Shown one piece after another: positions 7,126 to 16,212 of a stretch of 64,000 bases of DNA (its first letter is position 1; every line of letters begins with the position of its first letter). This stretch comes from JANPBY01 sp031430645 (lineage in GTDB: Bacteria; Actinomycetota; Actinomycetes; DATJPE01): contig JANPBY010000080.1 of NCBI GenBank assembly GCA_031430645.1, positions 1 to 64,000 of the forward strand. The letters run 5' to 3'. Made by a program: the position numbers and the translations under genes. The notes beneath the pieces are model-generated. The model was not told where the DNA came from, searched no databases, and saw only the letters and a program-made list of their open reading frames with translations.

Positions 7126-9264
7126 ATGGTGTCGATGACGACTTCCGCCTTGCCCCCGACGATCGCCGTAGTCTCCGCAGCCGAGGCTGACGCGGCGGTG
7201 GCCGACGTCCTGCGCGCACTCGCCGGACCGGACGCCACAGCAAAGGCTGACCAGCTCGAAGCCGTCCGTGCGGTCGTCTCTCAACGACGCCGCACCCTGG
7301 TGGTCCAAGCCACCGGTTGGGGCAAGTCCCTCGTCTACCAGGCGGCGGCGTTGGCTAGCCGGCGGGCCGGCGGGGGTCCAGCCCTTGTCGTTTCACCCCT
7401 GCTCGCGTTGATGCGTGACCAGGTTGATGCAGCCTCGCGCGCCGGGCTGACAGCCGTCACCTTGAACTCCTCCAACATCGAGGATTGGCGGGACATCGAG
7501 GCTCGCCTGCTCGCCGATGAGGTTGATCTCCTCCTTGTCTCGCCCGAGCGACTCGCCAACCCCCGGTTCGAGGCCACGGTCCTCGAGACACTCCTGCCCC
7601 GACTCGGACTCCTCGTCGTGGACGAGGCGCACTGCATCTCCGACTGGGGTTTCGACTTCCGCCCCGACTACCAAAGGCTCACCCGCGTGATGGCGGCCCG
7701 CCCCGACCTCCCCGTACTCGCGACGACGGCCACAGCCAACGCGCGGGTCACCGAGGACGTCGCCGCGCAGCTCGGTGGGGACACCGTGGTTCTCCGAGGA
7801 CCGCTTTCGCGCGCCTCGCTGAGCCTGGCCGTCCTGCCAGGCCTCGGGATGCTTCAGCGCTACGCCTGGGTCGCCCAGGCCCTTGCGATCCTGCCCGGCT
7901 CAGGCATCGTCTATGCCCTCACGGTCGCCGAAGCTGAGCGGCTGTCTGCCTTTCTGGCGTCTACGGGCCTGGCGGTCGATGCCTATACGGGGAGGATGGA
8001 GACCGCCGATCGCGAACGAGTCGAGGGCCGGCTTCGGCGCAACGAGGTCAAGGCTGTCGTGGCCACCTCAGCCCTGGGGATGGGCTACGACAAGCCTGAC
8101 CTGGGGTTCGTCATTCACGTGGGATCTCCCGCCTCGCCGGTGGCCTACTACCAACAGGTTGGGCGAGCCGGACGAGCGATCGACCAGGCGAGCGCGGTGC
8201 TCCTCCCCGCGGAGTCCGACGAAGCCGTGTGGGAGTACTTCGCCACCGCTAACACTCCGACCGAGGCCACGGCGCGCGCCCTCCTCGATGCGCTCGTCAC
8301 CGCTGAGAGCCCGATGTCGGTTCCGGCGTTGGAGCAGGCGACGGGCCAGCGACGGTCCCGTGTCGAGGGTCTGCTCAAGGTCCTCGCCGTCGACGGAGCC
8401 ACAGCCCGGGTCGCTGCCGGCTGGGTCAGCACCGGTGAGCTCTGGGAGTTCGACGGCCCCAAGTACTCCCGGTTGATCGCCGCACGCCGGACCGAAGCCG
8501 ACCTGATGCGTTCCTACGCCCGAGGGGCCGGCTGCTTGATGGGGTTCCTGCGTACGGCGTTGGACGACGTCACCGACGACAGCGGCCGGTGTGGACGTTG
8601 CTCGGTCTGCACGGGCCACCTACCCGGCGATCTAGCAACGGAGGTCAGCGTCGAGGCCGTCGAATCCGCGCGGATCTTTTGTCGCGGCCAGGATGTCACC
8701 ATCGACGCACGCCAGCTGTGGCCCACTGGCCTTGCCGACCGACGCGGACGCATCGGGGTCGACCTGATGCCGGCACCCGGACGCGCACTCGCCTTCGCCG
8801 ACGACCCGGGCTGGGCTGACATCCTTGGCCCGTTGTTCGGCGCGCAGGCGACACCCGTAGGTGTAGGTGATGAGCTCATGGCGGGCGTCGTCGCCCTGCT
8901 CGGCCGTTGGGCCAAGGTCTGGGGCACCCGGCCAGTCGCGGTGGTCCCCATTCCTTCGATCAGCCGACCAGAACTGATCGCCGACCTGGCTACCCAGATC
9001 GGGGTGGTCGGTCGGCTGCCCGTCATTCACGCCTTGCGGGCCGTCGGCACCCCGCCGGCTGCAGGACTGGCGTCGAAAGCTCGCGTCGAGGCCATAGCTG
9101 CGCGGCTCTCGGTCGACCCCAACACGGTGCTGCCGGATGGCCCGATCCTGCTCGTCGACGACTATGCGTCTTCGGGATGGACGCTGACCGTTGCCGCCGC
9201 GCTGCTGCGCGCTGCCGGATCCCCGACAGTCTTGCCTCTCGTCCTTCACCGCCGTCCAGGCTGA
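7126..9264 (+). CDS. recQ: RecQ-family ATP-dependent DNA helicase with C-terminal phosphoribosyltransferase-like domain
   Basis: 712 aa from ATG 7126 (TTG 7105 and ATG 7135 are alternatives). 3'-5' DNA helicase used in recombinational repair. Motifs in order: ATGWGKSLVYQ (Walker A), SPLLALMRDQ, VVDEAHCISDWGFDFRPDY (DEAH box with RecQ-specific extension), ATTATAN, ATSALGMGYDKPD, and QQVGRAGR (motif VI). A zinc-binding RecQ-C segment follows with GAGCLMGF and CGRCSVC. Instead of an HRDC domain, the C-terminal 200 or so residues end in a PRPP-binding-type loop, ILLVDDYASSGWT, followed by VAAALLRAAG. This fused architecture is found in actinobacterial RecQ proteins. Flanking genes are unrelated. 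Confidence 0.93.
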   Translation: MVSMTTSALPPTIAVVSAAEADAAVADVLRALAGPDATAKADQLEAVRAVVSQRRRTLVVQATGWGKSLVYQAAALASRRAGGGPALVVSPLLALMRDQVDAASRAGLTAVTLNSSNIEDWRDIEARLLADEVDLLLVSPERLANPRFEATVLETLLPRLGLLVVDEAHCISDWGFDFRPDYQRLTRVMAARPDLPVLATTATANARVTEDVAAQLGGDTVVLRGPLSRASLSLAVLPGLGMLQRYAWVAQALAILPGSGIVYALTVAEAERLSAFLASTGLAVDAYTGRMETADRERVEGRLRRNEVKAVVATSALGMGYDKPDLGFVIHVGSPASPVAYYQQVGRAGRAIDQASAVLLPAESDEAVWEYFATANTPTEATARALLDALVTAESPMSVPALEQATGQRRSRVEGLLKVLAVDGATARVAAGWVSTGELWEFDGPKYSRLIAARRTEADLMRSYARGAGCLMGFLRTALDDVTDDSGRCGRCSVCTGHLPGDLATEVSVEAVESARIFCRGQDVTIDARQLWPTGLADRRGRIGVDLMPAPGRALAFADDPGWADILGPLFGAQATPVGVGDELMAGVVALLGRWAKVWGTRPVAVVPIPSISRPELIADLATQIGVVGRLPVIHALRAVGTPPAAGLASKARVEAIAARLSVDPNTVLPDGPILLVDDYASSGWTLTVAAALLRAAGSPTVLPLVLHRRPG

Positions 9265-9391
9265 CTTCCTTCGCGCCACCGTTGGCGCTCCCCAAGAAAG
9301 TGCCTCGCCGCTGCATCCAGATCCACTCAGCAGCCGGAAGAACAGGGAAAGCGGGTCATCCGGCCCGCAACCCAAGGTCTGGAGTTTTTTC

Positions 9392-9940
9392 ATGCGTCGC
9401 GTACTCGTTGCTGTATCTCTCGTGGGCGCCCTTGCGCTCGCAGGCTGCAGCTCTGCAGCGGAAGAGGCAGCCCCCTCGGCCTCCCCAACTCCCTCAGCCT
9501 CAGCGGCTGACATCGTCGCGGTTGCTGCGGCGACGCCGGAACTCAGCACGCTGGTCACCGCGGTCGGCGCTGCAGGTCTCGTGGAAACGCTGCAGGGCCC
9601 TGGCCCGTTCACCGTTTTCGCCCCGACCAACGATGCCTTCGCGGCGCTGCCCGCAGGTCTGCTCGACCAGCTTCTGCTTCCCTGCAACAAGGACGCGCTG
9701 ACCAAGATCCTGACCTACCACGTTGTTGCCGGTCAGGTAAACGCCGCGGACATCACCGCTGGTGACGTGGCCACGGTTGAGGGTCAGACCGTCACCCTGG
9801 CCACCGAAGGCGGCGTCACCGTCAACGACGCCACGGTCGTCATCGCAGACGTCCCCGCGAGCAACGGCGTGGTCCACGTGATCGACGGCGTACTGGTGCC
9901 GTCCGACGTCGACCCAGCCGCTCTCAAGGCGAGCTGCTAG
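9392..9940 (+). CDS. Fasciclin-domain lipoprotein
   Basis: 182 aa. The ATG at 9392 has GGAG nine bases upstream and begins a lipoprotein signal, MRRVLVAVSLVGALALAGC, with lipobox LALAGC. A short Ser/Pro/Ala linker follows, then one FAS1 domain with the two conserved motifs: GPGPFTVFAPTNDAFAALP and the C-terminal NGVVHVIDGVLVP. TYHVVAGQV is the conserved middle element. FAS1 lipoproteins (MPT70/MPB83-like) sit on the outer face of the membrane and are linked to adhesion; the ligand is unknown. The gene is followed by a very strong terminator and stands as its own transcription unit. Confidence 0.92.
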   Translation: MRRVLVAVSLVGALALAGCSSAAEEAAPSASPTPSASAADIVAVAAATPELSTLVTAVGAAGLVETLQGPGPFTVFAPTNDAFAALPAGLLDQLLLPCNKDALTKILTYHVVAGQVNAADITAGDVATVEGQTVTLATEGGVTVNDATVVIADVPASNGVVHVIDGVLVPSDVDPAALKASC

Positions 9941-9963
9941 AACCAAGCGACACAAAGCGCCAC

Positions 9964-10003
9964 GCAAAGAGGCCACGGTCCGACCGGACCGTGGCCTCTT
10001 TGC
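9964..10003 (+). terminator. Strong intrinsic terminator after the fasciclin gene
   Basis: Perfect 19-bp inverted repeat: arm 9964-9982 (GCAAAGAGGCCACGGTCCG) pairs with 9985-10003 across a two-base spacer. It begins 24 bp after the fasciclin stop. There is no long T run, which is usual for high-GC actinobacterial terminators; symmetry would let it act in both directions. Confidence 0.88.
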
Positions 10004-10073
10004 GCGTGGTGGTCGGAATAGGCTGAAGATGGGTCGCTTCGCGCCCGCTGGCCGCCCCGGGGAGGAGACGTGC

Positions 10074-11324
10074 ATGTCCCTGTCACCGGAGTCCGGCGCC
10101 ACTCGCCGAATCGTCCTCCACATCGGACTCCACAAGACCGGGACCACGTATGTCCAGAACCTGTGGCGCGTCAACCGAGCCCAGTTGGCCGAGCAGGGCA
10201 TCTACTACCCCGGGGGCAAGGGAGAGCCCATCCCTCGATTCGCCGTCTACGACTTGCTGGGCAAACGCCCGCGTGGGGTCGACGACCATCGCCTCCCAGG
10301 ACAATGGCAGGCGCTTCGGGATTCCATTGCTGCTTCGACCCTGCCCACCACGCTGATCTCTGAGGAGGGACTTGGCGTAGCGACGAGCCAGCAGATCGGG
10401 GGCGTGATCGATAGCTTTCCGGATCACGAGATCCACCTCCTGGTCACCTGTCGCGACCTGGGCCGCGTACTCCTTTCGGCCTGGCAGCAGGACCTAAAGA
10501 ACGGGAAGACGTGGACCTGGACTGAGTTCACCGACTCGGTGCGGGACCGAGCGCGGCGCGCCCAGAATCCCGCCCGAGGATTCTGGCGAGCCCAAGACCT
10601 GCCAGCGATCCTGGCCACCTGGCAGCAATGGGTCCCTGCCGCACGCATACACATCGTCACCGTTCCCCCGCCCGACGCTCCCCGCGAACTCCTGCTTGAG
10701 CGGATTGCGACCGTGGTCGGCTTCGACCCGGCCCAGCTCACCGCGCGAGCTCGTTGGGACAATGCCTCGATGGGCACTTCTGCAACCGAAGTCATTCGTC
10801 GGTTGAACAGCCAGCTCGACCACCAACTCAACGAACGACAGCACGGGCACGTGATCAAGGGCGTCTTGGTCCCCTATCTGGTCCAACACGGGTCCCACCC
10901 GAAGTACGGTCTGCCAGTTGAGGACGAGGACTGGGTCGAGGCGGCCGCAACCGAGCAGAATGCCGCAGTCCGGGACGGCGGGTACGACGTCGTCGGTGAT
11001 CTCGACGACCTGCTCCCCCGCCGGGGCGGGAAGGATCGGCGCCCGGACGAGTTCTCGACCGAGGAGCTTCTCGACACAGCGCTGCTCGCCCTGACTGGCC
11101 TCAGTGAGCGCTATGCCACGCTGTGGTGGAAGCAACACCGGGACGACCCAGCAGCCGTCGAGCCCGCCTCGAGGAGCGTCCGCTCCGCGAGCGCGGTCAG
11201 AAGCCTGTCGTATCGCACGAGGAGGGCGGGAGCGAGCCTTGCCGATCGCAATCGGCTCGCTGCCCGCATCCTGGGCGGATATCTCTCAGTTCAAGACCGC
11301 CGACACAGACGACCTTTGGGGTGA
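10074..11324 (+). CDS. Sulfotransferase-like P-loop protein
   Basis: 416 aa. ATG at 10074 is chosen over ATG 10029 because GGGGAGGAG lies just before it. The N-terminus holds a PAPS-binding-type P-loop, LHIGLHKTGTTYVQNLW, as in sulfotransferases. The middle has ISEEGLG and LLVTCRDLGRVLLSAWQQDLKNG, matching the 3'-phosphate-binding strand (typically R..R/S). The C-terminal third is poorly conserved and Arg-rich. Likely transfers sulfate to a surface glycan or lipid, but acceptor and activity are unproven. Its 3' end overlaps the convergent MMPL gene by 39 bp. Confidence 0.72.
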   Translation: MSLSPESGATRRIVLHIGLHKTGTTYVQNLWRVNRAQLAEQGIYYPGGKGEPIPRFAVYDLLGKRPRGVDDHRLPGQWQALRDSIAASTLPTTLISEEGLGVATSQQIGGVIDSFPDHEIHLLVTCRDLGRVLLSAWQQDLKNGKTWTWTEFTDSVRDRARRAQNPARGFWRAQDLPAILATWQQWVPAARIHIVTVPPPDAPRELLLERIATVVGFDPAQLTARARWDNASMGTSATEVIRRLNSQLDHQLNERQHGHVIKGVLVPYLVQHGSHPKYGLPVEDEDWVEAAATEQNAAVRDGGYDVVGDLDDLLPRRGGKDRRPDEFSTEELLDTALLALTGLSERYATLWWKQHRDDPAAVEPASRSVRSASAVRSLSYRTRRAGASLADRNRLAARILGGYLSVQDRRHRRPLG

Positions 11325-13457
11325 GTCGCGAAGGATGACTTCGCGGTCGACGTCGATGGTGGGGAGCAACCGGTCGAGCCACCCGGGGAGCCACCAGTTG
11401 GCTTCGCCCAACAGCTTCATCGTCGCCGGCACCAGCACCAGACGCACCACCGTGGCGTCGAGGAAAATGGCCGTGGCCAAACCGAGGCCCATCATCTTGA
11501 TGCCGGGATCCTCACCGAGCATGAAGCCGAAGAACACCGCGATCATGATCAAGGCAGCCGACGTGATGACCCGGCCCGTGCTCGTGATGCCACGGATCAC
11601 TGAGGCCTCGTTGTCGCCTGTTCGCAGGTAGTCCTCACGGATGCGCGAGAGCAAGAAGACCTCGTAGTCCATCGAGAGCCCGAACAGGATCGCAAACATG
11701 AACATCGGGATGAACGCGATGACCGGCACGGTCTCCTCCAGGCCGATGAGGTCCTTGCCCCAGCCCCACTGGAAGACCATGACCAGCACGCCGTACGCCG
11801 CAGCGATGCTGAGCAGGTTCATCGCCGCGGCCTTCAGCGGGACGAGCACCGAGCGGAAGACCAGCGTCAGCAACACGAACGACAGCAGGACCACCGCCAA
11901 GATGAATAGCGGCAACCGGTCTCCGACCCGCCCGCCGAGATCCCCCCAGGTCGCGGTCTGACCACCGATGTGAGCCTTGGCTGGGCTGTCGGCCAGTGCT
12001 CCCGGGAAGACCTCCGCGCGGAGCCGCTCGACGGTTGCGAACGTCGCCTCGTCCTGCGGCGAGGTGGTCGGGAAGGCGATCAACGTGGCCACCGAGCCAT
12101 CAGCGCTGAACTCCGCAGGCGCAACCGACGCGATCCCCGGATCCCCCTCGATGGCGGCAGCGAGCGACGCGATCACCGTCTTGTCTGCCGAGGTGTCAAC
12201 CGCAATAACCAGCGGTCCATTGACTCCGGGTCCGAATCCGTCGGCAAGCAGGTCATAGGCCTGCCGTTCAGTCCGGCTTTCAGGGAGCGCGCCCTCATCG
12301 GGGAAGCCCAGACGCAGAGACAGGGCCGGCGCGGCGAGGGCGAGGAGCAGCGCCGTCCCCCCGATGGCGTAGCCCCAGGCGTGCCGGGTCACGTGCTGCC
12401 CCCACCGCTGCCAGCCCGCGCCTTCGGCCCGATCGGCACGCGCCCGGCGACGGCGGCTGAGGCCGTTGACCCGATGCCCGGCAAGGCCGAGGAAGGCCGG
12501 CAGCAGGGTGACCGCCGCGGCGACCATGACCGCCACGATGACCGAGACCGCGATGCCCGCAGCGGTCATGAACGGGATGCCCGAGACGGCTAGGCCAAGG
12601 ATGGCGATCACCACCACTCCACCGGCAAAGATCACCGACTGCCCGGCGGTAGCGACGGAACGCCCGACTGACTCCTCGACGGTCAGGCCGCGCGCCAGGA
12701 ACTCGCGATGCCGGGTGACGAGGAACAGCGAGTAGTCGATCCCCACGCCGAGTCCGACCATGGCACCCACGACGGGGGCGAAGCTCGGGATATCGACCAG
12801 GTAGGTGACGAGCGACAGTGCGCTGGTGCCCACGGCCAGTCCGATCAACGCGATGCCGATCGGCAGCCCCATGGCGATGACGGACCCGAAGGCGAGCAGC
12901 AGGATGACGACCGCGGCGAGCAGCCCGAGCATCTCGCCGACACCGGTTTGGGCCTCCTCGAAGGCAAAGAAGAGGTCACCGCTGGTCTCGATCTGCAGGG
13001 TCGATCCCTCGCGGGCCTGTGCAGCGAGGGTCTTGAGGTTGTCCAGGTCGACTGGGTCCAGCTCCTCGACCACCGGGTACTGGATCCGGATCAGCGCCAC
13101 CGTGCCGTCGGGTGAGACCGATTCACTGGTGCCGAGCACGTGTGGGAGCGCCGCAACCGATGCCTCGAGCGCAGCAAGGGCGGAGCGGGCGGCGGCGGAG
13201 TCGGCAAAGCTCAGGCCGCTGTCGAGTGGAGTCACGACGACCTGGGCGGTGAGGCCGGCCCGGTCGGACTGGGCCGCCACCTGGAGGTCGACAGCCTGCT
13301 GCGAGTCCAGCCCTGGGACGACGAAGGAGTCTTCGAGGGTCTTCCCGAAAGTCGCAGCGGCCGTGACCACGAACACCGACACCACGAGCCACGCCCCGAT
13401 CACCCGCCAGGGCCGACGGGCGGCAAAGCAACCCCAGCGATACATCAGATCCGACAT
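11286..13457 (-). CDS. MMPL-family (RND-type) membrane transporter
   Basis: 723 aa, the usual length for this family. The layout is an N-terminal transmembrane helix (WRVIGAWLVVSVFVVTAAATFG), an extracytoplasmic domain (about 35-180), five to six helices from about 182 including MVGLGVGIDYSLFLVTRHREFL, a second extracytoplasmic loop and a second helix bundle with LFGLSMDYEVFLLSRIREDYL. The GxxxDY motifs in both halves are the proton-relay signature. Members export lipids or small molecules by proton-motive force. The gene is divergent from a NarL-type histidine kinase 178 bp away, so the two-component system may control it. Cargo unknown. Confidence 0.93.
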   Translation of the reverse strand: MSDLMYRWGCFAARRPWRVIGAWLVVSVFVVTAAATFGKTLEDSFVVPGLDSQQAVDLQVAAQSDRAGLTAQVVVTPLDSGLSFADSAAARSALAALEASVAALPHVLGTSESVSPDGTVALIRIQYPVVEELDPVDLDNLKTLAAQAREGSTLQIETSGDLFFAFEEAQTGVGEMLGLLAAVVILLLAFGSVIAMGLPIGIALIGLAVGTSALSLVTYLVDIPSFAPVVGAMVGLGVGIDYSLFLVTRHREFLARGLTVEESVGRSVATAGQSVIFAGGVVVIAILGLAVSGIPFMTAAGIAVSVIVAVMVAAAVTLLPAFLGLAGHRVNGLSRRRRARADRAEGAGWQRWGQHVTRHAWGYAIGGTALLLALAAPALSLRLGFPDEGALPESRTERQAYDLLADGFGPGVNGPLVIAVDTSADKTVIASLAAAIEGDPGIASVAPAEFSADGSVATLIAFPTTSPQDEATFATVERLRAEVFPGALADSPAKAHIGGQTATWGDLGGRVGDRLPLFILAVVLLSFVLLTLVFRSVLVPLKAAAMNLLSIAAAYGVLVMVFQWGWGKDLIGLEETVPVIAFIPMFMFAILFGLSMDYEVFLLSRIREDYLRTGDNEASVIRGITSTGRVITSAALIMIAVFFGFMLGEDPGIKMMGLGLATAIFLDATVVRLVLVPATMKLLGEANWWLPGWLDRLLPTIDVDREVILRDSPQRSSVSAVLN

Positions 13458-13635
13458 CGTGTGCTCCTCGACGGTGCGTGTTCTCGACGCGACTGCCGAG
13501 ACTCACTCCAGCGTCACGGACCGGACAGCGGCCGCCATCGGCCAAGGCGGCCGACCTTTCCCCCGACTATCGGCCGGGACACGTCTACGACCTTTGGCCG
13601 AGTCGCGCACCGGCGGGGATCCCTAGTGTGGAGCC

Positions 13636-14784
13636 GTGCTGCCAGCTGCCGTCCGCTCCCTGTGGGACGAACCCCGAGCTCCGAACGCACCCGTTCGGGT
13701 GTGGCGGGACTGGGCGCTCGTCGGGTTCGTGGTGTTCGCTGCACTGGTCGAGTTCGCGCTGCGCTCCGACCTGGTCTGGCCGCTGGTTGCCCTCGGGCTA
13801 GCGCTGGGTCTAGCGGGCACGTTGTTGTGGCGCCGCACCCATCCCCTCGCGATGGCGGCCCTCGTCTTCGGCACCTTGATCGTCTTGTCCATCGCCACGA
13901 TGAGCGCTGACGTCCGATCGGTGGGGCTCTACACGAGCGTGTACGTCCTGCTGGTGCCGTACGCACTCCTGCGGTGGGGCAGCGGACGCGAAGTGATCCT
14001 GGGGCTGCCCATCATCTTGGTGGCCTATGCCCTCGGAATCGCCGCCGACTACACCAACGTGGGCGACTCAATCGCAGGGGGCGTGTTCGCCCTGTTCCCC
14101 GCCGTGCTCGGCGCCTTGGTGAGATACCAGTCCAGCTACCAGGCCAACGAGAAACAGCAGATCAAGCTGCTCGAGCGGGAACAACTGGCCCGCGAGCTGC
14201 ACGATACGGTGGCCCACCACGTCTCGGCCATCGCGGTCCGCGCCCAAGCGGGCCGAGTTGTCGCAGCGACCGACCCACAGGCGGCCGTCGACTCCCTACG
14301 GATCATCGAGGAGGAGGCCTCACGTGCTCTGACGGAGATGCGGCTGATGGTGGGCACGCTCCGGGAGGGGGAGGAGGCCGACCTCGCCCCCCAACGCGGG
14401 GTCGCTGACATCCCGCGACTCGCGCGCACCGCTGGTGACTCGCCCCCGGTGACTGTGGAGCTGACAGGCACCCTAGAAGACCTGAGGCCGTCGGTTGGCG
14501 CCGCGGTCTATCGCCTGGCCCAGGAGTCGATCACCAATGCCTTGCGGCATGCCCGGCACGCAACGAGAGTCGACGTGCGAGTGTACGGAGACGACGAGTG
14601 CGTGCAGCTGTCCGTCGCCGATGACGGAGATCCACACCCAACCGGACGCGGCTGGTCGGGCTACGGGCTGATCGGGATGAACGAACGAGCCACCCTCCTC
14701 GGGGGCACCCTCGAAGCCGGTCCCCGTCCGGACCGGGGCTGGGCCGTGACAGCCGTTTTGCCGAAGGGAGGCTCTCGTTCATGA
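13636..14784 (+). CDS. NarL/DesK-type sensor histidine kinase
   Basis: 382 aa. The N-terminal half carries about five membrane helices (residues 25-165) with little extracellular sequence, suggesting membrane-state sensing. A linker (QANEKQQIKLLEREQ) leads to the HisKA_3 dimerisation helix, ELHDTVAHHVSAIAVRAQAG, with the phospho-accepting His at 189. The HATPase region has ITNALRHA (N box), VADDG (G1) and GYGLIGMNERATLLGG (G2). The gene overlaps the response regulator by 4 bp (ATGA), so the pair is translationally coupled. It is divergent from the MMPL exporter, a likely target. Confidence 0.93.
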   Translation: MLPAAVRSLWDEPRAPNAPVRVWRDWALVGFVVFAALVEFALRSDLVWPLVALGLALGLAGTLLWRRTHPLAMAALVFGTLIVLSIATMSADVRSVGLYTSVYVLLVPYALLRWGSGREVILGLPIILVAYALGIAADYTNVGDSIAGGVFALFPAVLGALVRYQSSYQANEKQQIKLLEREQLARELHDTVAHHVSAIAVRAQAGRVVAATDPQAAVDSLRIIEEEASRALTEMRLMVGTLREGEEADLAPQRGVADIPRLARTAGDSPPVTVELTGTLEDLRPSVGAAVYRLAQESITNALRHARHATRVDVRVYGDDECVQLSVADDGDPHPTGRGWSGYGLIGMNERATLLGGTLEAGPRPDRGWAVTAVLPKGGSRS

Positions 14785-15437
14785 CCATCCGGGTGCTCGT
14801 CGCCGACGATCAGGAGATCGTGCGTACGGGGCTGGCGATGATCCTCGACGCACAGCCCGACCTCGAGGTGATCGCTGCGGCTGCCGACGGCCGTACTGCC
14901 GTGGCCCTGGCCCGCGAGCTGCGACCCGACGTCTGCCTGTTCGACATCCGGATGCCGGAGATGGACGGCATCGAAGCGACCCGCCAGCTCGCCGGACCTG
15001 ACGTCGAAGACCCGATTGCCGTCGTCGTGATCACGACCTTCGACCTCGACGACTACGTCCACGGCGCTCTCAAGGCCGGCGCCCGCGGGTTCCTCCTCAA
15101 GGACGCCGGACCCGAGCTGCTCATCCAGGCGATCCACGCAGCTGCCAACGGCGACGCCCTGATTGCCCCGAACGTCACTGTCCGACTGCTCGCAGCGTTC
15201 AGCGACTCGACCGGTTCCCGACCGCCCGCTCAACCGGTCGCACCACTCACCGACCGCGAGGAGGACGTGCTCGTCACGGTCGCCCGTGGTCTCACCAACT
15301 CCGAGATCGCCCAAGAGCTCCACATCAGCCTGAGCACCGTGAAGACTCACCTCACCGCCCTGATGAACAAGCTCGGCGCCCGGAACCGCGTTGAACTGGC
15401 CATGTGGGCCTACGAGACCGGCCGCATCACGAGTTGA
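14781..15437 (+). CDS. NarL/LuxR-family response regulator
   Basis: 218 aa. The receiver domain has acidic VADDQE at the start, the phosphorylation aspartate at 55 (VCLFDIRMPEMDG), a switch Thr (VITTFDLDDY) and Lys (GFLLKDAG). The C-terminal LuxR-type helix-turn-helix is LTDREEDVLVTVARG then SNSEIAQELHISLSTVKTHL (as TNSEIAQEL...). It is the cognate partner of the kinase immediately upstream, with a 4-bp overlap. The 3' end overlaps the convergent MOSC gene by 11 bp, leaving no room for a separate terminator. Confidence 0.94.
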   Translation: MTIRVLVADDQEIVRTGLAMILDAQPDLEVIAAAADGRTAVALARELRPDVCLFDIRMPEMDGIEATRQLAGPDVEDPIAVVVITTFDLDDYVHGALKAGARGFLLKDAGPELLIQAIHAAANGDALIAPNVTVRLLAAFSDSTGSRPPAQPVAPLTDREEDVLVTVARGLTNSEIAQELHISLSTVKTHLTALMNKLGARNRVELAMWAYETGRITS

Positions 15438-16212
15438 CGAGGGTGACCTCGTCGCCGACGTGGATCCGTCCCGGGGCGAGAACGTCGGCGTAGACCCCGA
15501 AGTAGAAGCCCTTGCCGTCCTCAGGGGTCTCCTGCCGACCGCGGGATGCACCGATCATCCGCAACGTCTGGAGGTCGACGACGCCGGTGTCGGGGTTGCG
15601 CGTCGTGGCGGCACACCGCTTCACCGGACCGCCAACGCGGACGACGACCTCGCCGAGGCGCAGCTCGCGACCCTTCCAGGTGTCTTCCTCGTGCGCTTCA
15701 GTGCCAATGATCTCGATGTTCATCCGGAACCGCCGCCCGTCGACCGGGTCGGCATCACTGCGGGCCGCCAGCACGTCGGTGGAGGACGTTCCGAGCAGGG
15801 TGAGGCCGGCGACATCGAACCCTCCCGACTCGCCGAGGACCAAGCGCACGGGGCGACCCGCGATCTCGGAAAACAACTCCCCCCAACCAGGGACGACGTG
15901 GCCGGGCACGGTGCGTAGTTCGTAGAAATCCGTGACAATCGGCTCTCCGCGCTCGACGACATCCGAGCGGAGCAGACCCGCGGGACCATTCACTTCCAGG
16001 ATCTGAGTGGTCGGGTCGTAGTGAGCCCTGTACTGCATGAGGCTGCCGATGTCCCAGCAACTGGTCAGCTCACCGGTGTCCGTGACGAAGAACAAGGCAC
16101 GGTCCCCGTCGACCCCGTCGCTCGAGACGTCGACATGGTCCGGGTGGTGGAGCGCGAGACCTTTGACCGGAGTCACCGAGAGCTGCTTGACCCGCAGGTC
16201 AGTCCCCGTCAT
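15427..16212 (-). CDS. MOSC-domain protein (molybdenum-cofactor sulfurase C-terminal type)
   Basis: 261 aa. The N-terminal beta-barrel domain (residues about 1-110, VKQLSVTPVKGLALHHPDHVDVSSDG) is followed by the MOSC domain, with RFRMNIEIIG, RELRLGEVVVRVGGPVKRCAATTRNPDTG and the invariant cysteine in KRCAATT. YFGVYADVLAPGRIHVGDEVTLV closes the fold. MOSC proteins carry sulfur or reduce N-hydroxylated compounds with molybdenum cofactor. It is the second gene of a pair: its ATG overlaps the stop of the upstream-lying membrane-protein gene's end by 4 bp on the same strand, so the two are probably coupled. Confidence 0.88.
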   Translation of the reverse strand: MTGTDLRVKQLSVTPVKGLALHHPDHVDVSSDGVDGDRALFFVTDTGELTSCWDIGSLMQYRAHYDPTTQILEVNGPAGLLRSDVVERGEPIVTDFYELRTVPGHVVPGWGELFSEIAGRPVRLVLGESGGFDVAGLTLLGTSSTDVLAARSDADPVDGRRFRMNIEIIGTEAHEEDTWKGRELRLGEVVVRVGGPVKRCAATTRNPDTGVVDLQTLRMIGASRGRQETPEDGKGFYFGVYADVLAPGRIHVGDEVTLVNS

